This document shows positions 33,230 through 41,204 of a DNA stretch of 64,000 bases, one piece after another. The position numbers and the translations under genes were made by a program. Each line of letters begins with the position of its first letter. Position 1 is the stretch's first letter. The DNA is from Bacteroidales bacterium (lineage in GTDB: Bacteria > Bacteroidota > Bacteroidia > Bacteroidales > UBA932). Location of the stretch: NCBI GenBank assembly GCA_017465225.1, contig JAFTWQ010000034.1, positions 1 to 64,000 of the forward strand. The letters run 5' to 3'. A model generated the notes under the pieces. It was given only the letters and a program-made list of their open reading frames with translations, searched no databases and was not told the DNA's origin.

Positions 33230-34000
33230 ATGAAGATAAACTACAAACTTATCATCGGCATCATTGCCATTTACATTACTGGAATTACAGGATTAATTAT
33301 CATAAAAACGAATTACCGAAAAGACAAGATTCCCACAGAAACAAACTCGGATACTGTTGCAATCAAAAGAGTACATAACCTTATTATACTTGATGAGAGC
33401 GGCTCAATGTCCGGACTTGAAAAGGTTTCTATTGGAGGCGTGAACGAGACCATCCGGACAATCAAGGAAGCATACATTGCTAACTTTGATCAGGAACAAC
33501 TCTTGACGATAGTGACTTTTTCTAAGCAAAACGATGTTCGCGTAGTACATCACTATAATTCACACAATATCATTGATGTAGAGGAAATGCCATTGAACAA
33601 GTTTAATCCTAATGGAATGACTCCTCTATGGGATGTAATGGGCAACATGTGCACGCGCATAGAAAAAGAAATTGACGCTGAAACTCTTGTACTGGTGACT
33701 ATTATTACTGACGGTATGGAAAACGCCTCGACTGAATATAACCATGAAAGCATTAAGGCATTAGTGGACAGGCTTGATCAGGCAGGATGGGTGTTTACAT
33801 ATATCGGAGCTAATCAAGATGCGATTTATGTGGCCAATTCTATGGGAATCAGAAATGCTTTGCAGTACGACTCTGATGAAGAGGGAACAAAAGCAATGTG
33901 GGAAAAGGAGAGAAGTTCGCGAAAAGACTTTTACGAACGGACACGACACATACGGTCAAGGCATCAGTTGAAGAATAAGTACTTTGAAAACAAGCAATAG
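33230..34000 (+). CDS. membrane-anchored von Willebrand factor A domain protein
   Basis: 256 residues. An N-terminal transmembrane helix (residues about 6-26) anchors a VWA domain that starts at about 45. The MIDAS metal site is visible: LDESGSMSG (D-x-S-G-S), the Thr of NGMTPLWD and the Asp of IITDGMEN. Such domains bind proteins through a divalent metal. The C-terminus is short and basic (RTRHIRSRHQLKNKY). Many VWA genes lie beside MoxR ATPases; none is here. Composition is intermediate between the island and core. It converges on the GDPD fusion gene across a strong inverted repeat. Confidence 0.85.
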   Translation: MKINYKLIIGIIAIYITGITGLIIIKTNYRKDKIPTETNSDTVAIKRVHNLIILDESGSMSGLEKVSIGGVNETIRTIKEAYIANFDQEQLLTIVTFSKQNDVRVVHHYNSHNIIDVEEMPLNKFNPNGMTPLWDVMGNMCTRIEKEIDAETLVLVTIITDGMENASTEYNHESIKALVDRLDQAGWVFTYIGANQDAIYVANSMGIRNALQYDSDEEGTKAMWEKERSSRKDFYERTRHIRSRHQLKNKYFENKQ

Positions 34001-34036
34001 CGAATAGAAGCGTGGGTACAAGAATCATGGGATTTA

Positions 34037-34124
34037 TGTACCGACGGTCCGGAATATGGTTCAGAAACGGACAAAAAAATGACCGTCGGTACAAGATTCC
34101 GGGTTTTCTTGTACCGACGGTCAT
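34037..34124. terminator. 18-bp inverted repeat plus a third copy, probable bidirectional terminator
   Basis: ATGACCGTCGGTACAAGA (34079-34096) and its exact complement (34107-34124) form an 18-bp stem with a 10-nt loop between two convergent genes. A further partial copy, TGTACCGACGGTC, is at 34037-34049. The stem would stop transcription in both directions, but the extra copy suggests a repeat family. Confidence 0.65.
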
Positions 34125-34130
34125 AATGTT

Positions 34131-36365
34131 TTACATCGGGAAGACATATCCTCTGGTCTGCTCGAGGACTCGGTCAGGGTAGTTGGAGATGATGGCGTCG
34201 ACCTTGAGGTCGAGGATGCGCTTTATATCTTCCGGCTCATCTACGGTCCAAGGGACGATCTTCATTCCCCTTTCACGGCACTTCTGCACGAGGGCCTCGT
34301 CTGTGATCGAGTGGTGAGGGCTGAGCCACTGCGGGGTGAACTTCAGCTTCGCCATGAATGTCTCGAAATCAGGAGCTTTCGCATCTACAAGGTATGAAAG
34401 GATGAACTCCGGATATTTCTCATGCATGTAGTTCAATGCCCTTACATCGAAGCTCTGTACGACGAGCCTGTCGTCAAGCTGCTTCGAGTGGAGGAACTTG
34501 CAGCAGGTTGTAACGAAAGCATCATATGTAGGCCAATAGATGCCTTCTCCATCCGCTTCCTTCGACTTGATCTCGATATTGTATCTTACTGGAGAATATC
34601 CCATCTCCTTGGTGTAGTTCTCAACGAAATCGATAAGATCCTCTGCAAGAGGCTTGACGGTCTTGACACATGCCTTTTCCGGCCATACCTCGCTTGGGCG
34701 GCTTCCCACATCATATTTCGCTACCTCGCTGTAAGGCATGGTATAGATGTATTCCTTCGCATCTTCCTTCTGCACGTAGCTTCCGTCAGGACGGATAGCA
34801 TAGCGATGGTGGAAATACGGGTCATGAGAAACAACCACCAGTCCGTCCTTGCTGACCTGAAGGTCAAGTTCGAGAGTGTTTACTCCCATGTCAAGTGCAT
34901 GTTTCATCGCCTCGATGGTATTCTCCGGCATGAGACCGGCACCACCTCTATGAGCCTGTACATCAACATATTCAGACATGTTCACATTGTACACCCATGA
35001 CTGTCCGAAAGGATTTTCCACAGCGATTGTCACATTCTTCGCGTACTGGTTTGGAACAGCTGCGAAATAATGGTAATTGAGACGTGGCTTCTTGTATGAA
35101 GGAATTGTCTTGCCAGCAAACACCTCGTTTATCTCATGGACATAAACAGGAGAAAACTCCGACACCGGCTTCAATGATCCCATCGGCTTTCCATCCTCGA
35201 ACCATTCTACCTTCCATGAAGGATCCCAGTCCCAGACATTCACTACGATACCGTTTGGATGGTACGAAGTCTGACCTGGTCTGTAAAGCTCGACCTGATG
35301 GTTTTTGTCATGTCCGAGAGCCTTGTAATACCAGCTGAGCTTGCCGTCCTTCTTCGTGAACACCTTGTATCCGGAAGGAGTTCCATCCGTACAATGGTCT
35401 GTATCCCACCATGAGCCGCAGATGGCTGCGACGTTATGCTCGGTGATGTTGTTTGAATAATTCAGATTATTGTTGATATGGGTATGACCGGAGATGAAAG
35501 TCACCTTGCGGCCGCGCACGATATCAAGCATATCGGTAGAATTGACGATTCTAGCGTTGCCCTCATCCCATTTCATGAGTGGAGAATGCTGTGCGATATA
35601 AAGGTCTGCACCATAAGGTAGGAGTCTTTCAAGGCTCTTGACCCATGCAAGGACATGATCTGCATAGCCTTCGACATACTTCTTCTGTGTGTCGTAGATG
35701 ATATTGTCAACAACTATGACCACATCCTTTCCCATGAAGAACGCATAATTCTCCGGGCCCATTATCTGCCTGTATCTTGCAGTAGTATTAATGTCGCCGG
35801 AAGCCTCAAGTTCATGGTCATGATTTCCTACAACAGGATAGAAAGGAATGCCCGTACGGACGATTTCCTTCTTATACTTCTCAAGAAGGTCAAGAGAATC
35901 CCAGCAGATATCTCCAAGCGCCAGACCGGCAGCCGCACCGGTGAGGGTCTTTGCTGTCTGGCAGAGGTCTTCCATCGGCTTGCCTGCAAACTTTGCAAAC
36001 TGCTTCTCGTTCCTGGTCTGCGGATCAGCTATCGCCACGATGGAATAATCACCCGAACGGTCGGTCTTCTGAAGGTCAAACACGAACTTCTTGCATCCGG
36101 CTGCCTGCTGATAGAAGGCAGGCACTCCTGATGACCAGTCTGCCACATATCCGGAAGGAGTGACGATATATACGAACTCCGCATCATCCTTTATGTCAAA
36201 TGCGAATTTTCCATTCTTCTTTGTCTTTGTAAAGTTTGTTCCGTCAGTAACGATGACTCCTGACAGTTTCTCTTTGCCGGAAATGACTTTTCCGGTCACT
36301 TTCCTTGCCTGCGCAAAGCTGCAGAACATAAGCAATGCCGCTGCAAAAGCAATGATCTTCTTCAT
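34131..36365 (-). CDS. calcineurin-like phosphoesterase fused to glycerophosphodiester phosphodiesterase
   Basis: About 744 residues, exported (MKKIIAFAAALLMFCSFAQA). Residues about 25-100 form a carboxypeptidase-regulatory-like beta domain. Residues 108-300 are a calcineurin-type phosphoesterase with DPQ (114-116), GD (151-152), GNHDH (180-184), H260 and GHTH (293-296). The usual D-x-H first motif is D-x-Q here. Residues about 305-465 are the associated C-terminal beta domain. Residues 468-740 are a GDPD domain with HRGG (472-475), E481, ELD (499-501) and HD (514-515). GDPD releases sn-glycerol-3-phosphate from glycerophosphodiesters. Start: ATG 36365 is preferred to the in-frame TTG at 36374. 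It follows the MBL-fold gene by 12 bases. Both domains look active, so it may perform sequential cuts in the periplasm. Confidence 0.9.
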   Translation of the reverse strand: MKKIIAFAAALLMFCSFAQARKVTGKVISGKEKLSGVIVTDGTNFTKTKKNGKFAFDIKDDAEFVYIVTPSGYVADWSSGVPAFYQQAAGCKKFVFDLQKTDRSGDYSIVAIADPQTRNEKQFAKFAGKPMEDLCQTAKTLTGAAAGLALGDICWDSLDLLEKYKKEIVRTGIPFYPVVGNHDHELEASGDINTTARYRQIMGPENYAFFMGKDVVIVVDNIIYDTQKKYVEGYADHVLAWVKSLERLLPYGADLYIAQHSPLMKWDEGNARIVNSTDMLDIVRGRKVTFISGHTHINNNLNYSNNITEHNVAAICGSWWDTDHCTDGTPSGYKVFTKKDGKLSWYYKALGHDKNHQVELYRPGQTSYHPNGIVVNVWDWDPSWKVEWFEDGKPMGSLKPVSEFSPVYVHEINEVFAGKTIPSYKKPRLNYHYFAAVPNQYAKNVTIAVENPFGQSWVYNVNMSEYVDVQAHRGGAGLMPENTIEAMKHALDMGVNTLELDLQVSKDGLVVVSHDPYFHHRYAIRPDGSYVQKEDAKEYIYTMPYSEVAKYDVGSRPSEVWPEKACVKTVKPLAEDLIDFVENYTKEMGYSPVRYNIEIKSKEADGEGIYWPTYDAFVTTCCKFLHSKQLDDRLVVQSFDVRALNYMHEKYPEFILSYLVDAKAPDFETFMAKLKFTPQWLSPHHSITDEALVQKCRERGMKIVPWTVDEPEDIKRILDLKVDAIISNYPDRVLEQTRGYVFPM

Positions 36366-36377
36366 ATCAATCAATGT

Positions 36378-37592
36378 TTATTTTCCTGCCTTCTTGATCT
36401 CCGACTTGTATTTCACAGGATAAGAGATATCATCTGCATCAAGAACAAACACCTGATACTCCTCGCCTCCCTCATACACTCTCACAACGATATGTCCCCA
36501 TGGCTTGAAATGGCTCCAGAGGTCCTCACCAAGCTTCTTGCGGGCCTGGTCTACGGTGATGTAGAACTCACCCGGCTCTGTCCATACCAACGGATCGACC
36601 ATTCTGGACATGGTAGATGGAACAGGATGGTTGTCGCTTCTGGCATCGATGATCACGACGTCAGGAGACAGGGCGTTCATGAAGAAACCGTTGCATGTAT
36701 CGTAATATCCATGATGATTAGCCTTCATAACGTCTACAGTACCGCAGACCTTCGCAACCGGAGTCTCCATGTCCCTTTCATCGGACTTGTAGCTTGACCA
36801 GTTGCCACCGCTGAGGTCACCGCCGTTGTAATACCTGAAATCACCATATGTGATACGGAGAGCACAAGAGTTCACATTCTCATCGAAAAGCTTCGGATCA
36901 CCTTCGTACTGCTTTTCCGCCTTCTTTCCCTTTCCGGTCCAGACCTCACCGTTAGCCGCGAGATTGCGGATCTCGAAGTTTCTTCTGTACTTCTTTGGGT
37001 TGTTGAGCATCTTTATCTGGTTCAAGGCACCGACCTCGAACTTCTCCATCTCCATGCCCTGCGACATCTGATATTCCACAAACTTATGGTACTCGTCCAT
37101 GAACTTCTTGTTAGCATTGGCCACATTCTTCTTTGAAGGGAAATTGTACTTAGGATAACCCCTGTCTATCAGCTTGTTATAGCCGACGAGCTCACCCACG
37201 AGAGTGATGCCTGAAAGGCCGTAGCCGTTGCTGCCCGGAAGCATCTGACGGATGCTGCCCATATGATCATCATGGAAATGGGTGATCATGGCGTAGTCGA
37301 CCTTTCCGTTTCCTGGAAGACCGGCCATGAAATGCTTCATGTAGATAGCCTGCCACTCGCCCGCTCTCTTTGCGGTATCCGGATGCTGCTTGTCCTTTGT
37401 CTTGCCGTTGTCTCCGGCATCGATCATAAGGGTCGTACCGTCAGGCATAACGATGAATGTGGCATCGCCCCTTCCCGTAGCGATGGTGTGGATATCCATA
37501 TACCCCTCCTGCCACTTCGGAAGATAATCCTGAGCTGAAATGAGATTGAAGGCTGAAGCAAAGACAGCCAAGGTCATAAAGAAACGTTTCAT
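36378..37592 (-). CDS. exported MBL-fold metallo-hydrolase (ComEC beta-lactamase-like)
   Basis: About 404 residues with signal peptide MKRFFMTLAVFASAFNLISA. It has HFHDDH at residues 105-110 (H-x-H-x-D-H), an upstream MIDAGDNG loop, a late VMKANHHGYYD (His ligand) and VVIIDARSDNHPVP segment. The order resembles the hydrolase domain of ComEC, which acts on nucleic acids, and related phosphodiester or phosphatase-like enzymes. Start at 37592 is chosen because earlier codons do not encode a signal sequence. It is downstream of a terminator that closes the SusCD operon and is followed by the GDPD fusion. Periplasmic location suggests a second-step phosphoesterase; substrate unknown. Confidence 0.8.
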   Translation of the reverse strand: MKRFFMTLAVFASAFNLISAQDYLPKWQEGYMDIHTIATGRGDATFIVMPDGTTLMIDAGDNGKTKDKQHPDTAKRAGEWQAIYMKHFMAGLPGNGKVDYAMITHFHDDHMGSIRQMLPGSNGYGLSGITLVGELVGYNKLIDRGYPKYNFPSKKNVANANKKFMDEYHKFVEYQMSQGMEMEKFEVGALNQIKMLNNPKKYRRNFEIRNLAANGEVWTGKGKKAEKQYEGDPKLFDENVNSCALRITYGDFRYYNGGDLSGGNWSSYKSDERDMETPVAKVCGTVDVMKANHHGYYDTCNGFFMNALSPDVVIIDARSDNHPVPSTMSRMVDPLVWTEPGEFYITVDQARKKLGEDLWSHFKPWGHIVVRVYEGGEEYQVFVLDADDISYPVKYKSEIKKAGK

Positions 37593-37680
37593 AATATGTC
37601 TTGTTAGATTAATCTTATATAATCGTATAAAGATAGTGATTATTCCGTTTGATGCCACCGCATAGAGGGGATATATTTAC

Positions 37681-37712
37681 AAAAAAGTCGGCACACTTGA
37701 CGGTGCGCCGAC
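37681..37712 (-). terminator. terminator after the SusC/D surface lipoprotein gene
   Basis: In the minus direction GTCGGC (37712-37707) pairs with GCCGAC (37692-37687), followed by TTTTTT (37686-37681). It separates the SusCD transcript from the MBL/GDPD pair. Confidence 0.8.
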
Positions 37713-37737
37713 TGATTTTCAGTATGTATGAACCTGA

Positions 37738-40700
37738 TTACTCTGCGAAGGTAATTTCACAAGGTCCCCAGATACGATTGGTTCCGCCTGAAGCGAGAGG
37801 TTTGGTCGCACGGTATTCCATATCATCTGCCACCTTAGCCCTTATGTAAAGGGTATTGCTACCAGGAAGTGCCGGTGCACTATATGTAAGATCGACCTTA
37901 TAAGCCATATTGGCAATATTAGCACCTAACTTATTCAATGCGTAAGTGTAAGTCACTTCTCTTGGCTCTGAACCATCCTTGTAAGTTTCAGTAGAGGTCT
38001 TGCTATCTACTGCTGTCCAGTTCTGGCCATCCACAGAGACCTCGACAAGGAAATAATTCGCTCCTGTATTTGAAGACGATTGGGTGTATTTGATGTTGTA
38101 TTTACCTGCAGGCATATCCACCACAGGTACTTCAAACAACCAATATGCATCCTTGGCCAAACCGGTTGCAAGAACTCGTACGTGATCTTTGGTAACTCCT
38201 TCATCTGAACTTGCCTCATACTTATAAGTAACCTTCAAAGCAGAGCCATCCGGATTATGTGCAGAAAGTTTGGATTTACCATCCTCTGACAGGATCCATC
38301 CCTCAGCAAGATTCCAGTTGGTAGGGTTTTCCACCTTACTTGCATCAAACGTAGGATCGTATGGGAATGGGAAAACTGTATGAAGAGTTCCGCCAACAGG
38401 GGCATCACTCTTGGCCAGTTTCACATTATCAAGGAACCAACGGTAGTTTCCTGATGCATCAACAACACCGGTGAAAGCAGTAGGTCTGATGGATATTCTC
38501 GTATCATTGTCAACGCCAGAGATAACGATTGTCTCTGTCTGCCATTCCCAATCTCCAGCAGTATGCTTGATCGGAGCGGACTTCTGCTGTCCACCGATCG
38601 TACCGTTTCCTTCGATAACGACCTCAAGTTCAACCGGATCCGGGCCATTAGCACCAATATTGATTCCCCAGTCGAAAGAAAGAGCAACAGTTGACTCACC
38701 ATAGAAGTTGGTCTTAGGTAAGCGGATACCATTGGTATTCTTACCCTTGCTGAACTTCAGATAGTTACCCTTCATCACATAGATAGCCTTCGATTCTGGG
38801 AAGAGAGCCTCGTAACCGAGTTCTGCCAACTTCTGCTCAAATCCTTCAAGACCGTATGAAGAACTTACAGTATATTGAGCGTTATCAAGCATACTGTCAC
38901 CCTGAGTACGTCCCTGAGCGATATCTGCATCGACAAACGGAGCAACCCAAGCAAAGTCATCCTGGAAGAATACGCCTACCTCAAAAGCAGCCTGCTCAAG
39001 AGTATATACAGACTCAAGGTTCTTTTCGGCATTAAAAACACGGATATGCGCTGTTCTAGCCTCAGGCACTGTATTAGCCTCATACTTGACAACATATGTA
39101 GTTAATTCAACCTGAGCTCTGGTTGCAGGAACAGGCTCTACTGTTGCCCATGCAACATCAGATTCGACCTTAAAGTCAACATTAGACTGAACTGTAAGGT
39201 TCAATGTACCCTCATCAGATGAAACCTTTGTGCCATTTCCACCGACAATACTTACAAACGGTTCAACCTTCTGGCCTGGAGACATCTGCTTGACAGGGAT
39301 GGTCTCTACAGTAAGACCTGACTCGATTGTAATCTCTGTGGTACGTGGTTCGCTTTCAGTATGCTCCTTTGCGCCTACCTTGACAGTAGTTGGAGTTGAA
39401 GCAGCGATTGTAAGTGAAGACACCTCCTTATCATCAGCATCAATGAAGAATGCCCAATCAGCTCCTACTGTGAGGGTTGCCTCCTGGTCAGACTGGAATT
39501 CGAATGTAATCGGTTCAGTCTGAGCAGCTTCAAAGATGATGTTATTCTCCATTGAGATTGTAACCTCAGCCTCTGTAGGCTCAGCAACAGATACGGAACC
39601 GGTGTACTCGATGATCTTGATGTTATCAAGATACCAACGGTTCTGATGTCTTGCCTTGTTCTGCTTGTCCGGATCGGCATAAGTAGGACGGATAGTGAGA
39701 ACCGTCTCTGGTGTAGCTTCTGTCAGGACTATAGAAACGTGCTGCCATTCAATCTTGCTCTTTTCAGCTTCCTGTGACTGCGCTGACTCAAGGTTCTGCG
39801 AAACAGCCGTACCGGTCTGCTCGAACTTACCATTGCTTGACTCGACTGTAAGAGTCATAATGTCCGGATTGTAAGAGCCTGTCACCTGCCAGCACCAATC
39901 AAAGTCAATAACGATGTTCACCTGTCCCGGAATTGCGGACAATGCAGGAAGCCTGAGGGCTCCGTTGTAGCTTGTCTGACCGAACTTGAGATAATCCTTC
40001 TGGATATACATGGATCCATCCTTGCCGACGGAACCGTTAGGAGCCTGTTCAGGACCAAGTTTGAATTCGCTATCACCGACTGTACCCCAAAGATACTGGT
40101 AGCCGATTTCATTGAACTTATTGAAGAAGTCCTGACTTGAAGTCATCTTCCAGACGTTAGGTGCTGTAGTAGATGGATTGTTGGTTCCGACCGCATCACC
40201 TGCAGCATCTGCAGCAGACATCGGTGCGATCCAAGAGAAGTCATCAGAGAAATAGATAGTCTCAAGAGACTTCACTCCCTTGACTTCAACAGGAACGAAG
40301 TAGACCACATTGGTTCCCTGACCTACGGTATATCCCTTAGCCTCCACTAACCATCCGTCGTACTGTGAAATAGCGAGTGATTCATGCGGATTCATAACCT
40401 CTATTACCACAGAATCAGGCTGAGATGGCCTTTCAGCACCTTCCTCGTAGTAAAGCTCGATCTTCTTGGAAGCATATTTACCTGTTATTGAGACAAGTTC
40501 GATCTGCGAAGCCTTGTATGCCTGAAGTTCTGCTGTAATATCTTTAGCAGAAGAATAATCTACAGCAGAATTGGAAGCCTTGACGAACTTATCACCCTTA
40601 GCCAAAGATGGGAGATCGTTGAGTGAGGAAACATATGCATATACATTACCCTTGTCACCAAGTTCAACCTCCAGATCAGCAGCAACATAAGACAAAGCAG

Positions 40701-41193
40701 TCTGATCCTGCGCAATGAAACCATTAGAAGCGAGAGCCACAACCTGCACGTCCTTGACTCCGACGAAAGTATCAGTCTCAAGGGCAAGAGCCTCAGCCAT
40801 GGTAAGTTCTACTAGGTCACGGTATTTATCACCCGCCTGAAGGATATCTACAAAAGCATTTGCATATATATCCTGACCGACGAATTTAAGCACATCCTGA
40901 CGAGGTCTGTCTGGAAGATTCTCTCTTACGTTTGGTTCTACGACCACCGTAACTACAGTCTCACCAGCATCTCCGGTAGCGGGGTCAACAGTAACCCAGC
41001 TTGGAGTCTCAACGGTCCAAGGAGCATCAGCGTAAACTGTAAGTGCTAGAGCCAAAGTGTCCTCGATACCGAATTCCAACGAAGATTTATCTGTCATTAT
41101 AGCCGTAGCTACCAGCTTTTCCTCTTCATTCAGACATGAAGAAAGCATAGCAAGCGAGGCTAATATAAGTATGAATTGTCTAATTATTTTCAT
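37738..41193 (-). CDS. large multidomain surface lipoprotein (BACON-rich, probable substrate-binding protein)
   Basis: 1151 residues. Lipobox LSSC with Cys20 and an acidic +2 region (LNEEE) typical of surface export. Visible modules: BACON-like Ig domain (about 30-115), OB-fold-like/DUF5689-type domain (about 120-250), a beta-sandwich module beginning IYFSDDFSWIAPM (about 310), BACON-like domains (about 545 and 650), a second copy of the sandwich module beginning FFQDDFAWVAPF (about 745), and a final beta domain (about 945-1151). The two sandwich modules are paralogous (conserved Y-L-K-F-x, N-x-x-R-L-P and R-W-F/Y-L-D-N-x-K). Encoded 11 bases after SusD, it occupies the place of a SusE/F-like surface binding protein. 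Ligand unknown. Confidence 0.8.
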   Translation of the reverse strand: MKIIRQFILILASLAMLSSCLNEEEKLVATAIMTDKSSLEFGIEDTLALALTVYADAPWTVETPSWVTVDPATGDAGETVVTVVVEPNVRENLPDRPRQDVLKFVGQDIYANAFVDILQAGDKYRDLVELTMAEALALETDTFVGVKDVQVVALASNGFIAQDQTALSYVAADLEVELGDKGNVYAYVSSLNDLPSLAKGDKFVKASNSAVDYSSAKDITAELQAYKASQIELVSITGKYASKKIELYYEEGAERPSQPDSVVIEVMNPHESLAISQYDGWLVEAKGYTVGQGTNVVYFVPVEVKGVKSLETIYFSDDFSWIAPMSAADAAGDAVGTNNPSTTAPNVWKMTSSQDFFNKFNEIGYQYLWGTVGDSEFKLGPEQAPNGSVGKDGSMYIQKDYLKFGQTSYNGALRLPALSAIPGQVNIVIDFDWCWQVTGSYNPDIMTLTVESSNGKFEQTGTAVSQNLESAQSQEAEKSKIEWQHVSIVLTEATPETVLTIRPTYADPDKQNKARHQNRWYLDNIKIIEYTGSVSVAEPTEAEVTISMENNIIFEAAQTEPITFEFQSDQEATLTVGADWAFFIDADDKEVSSLTIAASTPTTVKVGAKEHTESEPRTTEITIESGLTVETIPVKQMSPGQKVEPFVSIVGGNGTKVSSDEGTLNLTVQSNVDFKVESDVAWATVEPVPATRAQVELTTYVVKYEANTVPEARTAHIRVFNAEKNLESVYTLEQAAFEVGVFFQDDFAWVAPFVDADIAQGRTQGDSMLDNAQYTVSSSYGLEGFEQKLAELGYEALFPESKAIYVMKGNYLKFSKGKNTNGIRLPKTNFYGESTVALSFDWGINIGANGPDPVELEVVIEGNGTIGGQQKSAPIKHTAGDWEWQTETIVISGVDNDTRISIRPTAFTGVVDASGNYRWFLDNVKLAKSDAPVGGTLHTVFPFPYDPTFDASKVENPTNWNLAEGWILSEDGKSKLSAHNPDGSALKVTYKYEASSDEGVTKDHVRVLATGLAKDAYWLFEVPVVDMPAGKYNIKYTQSSSNTGANYFLVEVSVDGQNWTAVDSKTSTETYKDGSEPREVTYTYALNKLGANIANMAYKVDLTYSAPALPGSNTLYIRAKVADDMEYRATKPLASGGTNRIWGPCEITFAE

Positions 41194-41204
41194 AGCAACA
41201 AAGA

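Noticed and set aside
21345-34130. Prophage or integrative conjugative element
   Set aside because: No integrase, structural, mobilisation or conjugation genes were found; only a transposase relic is present.
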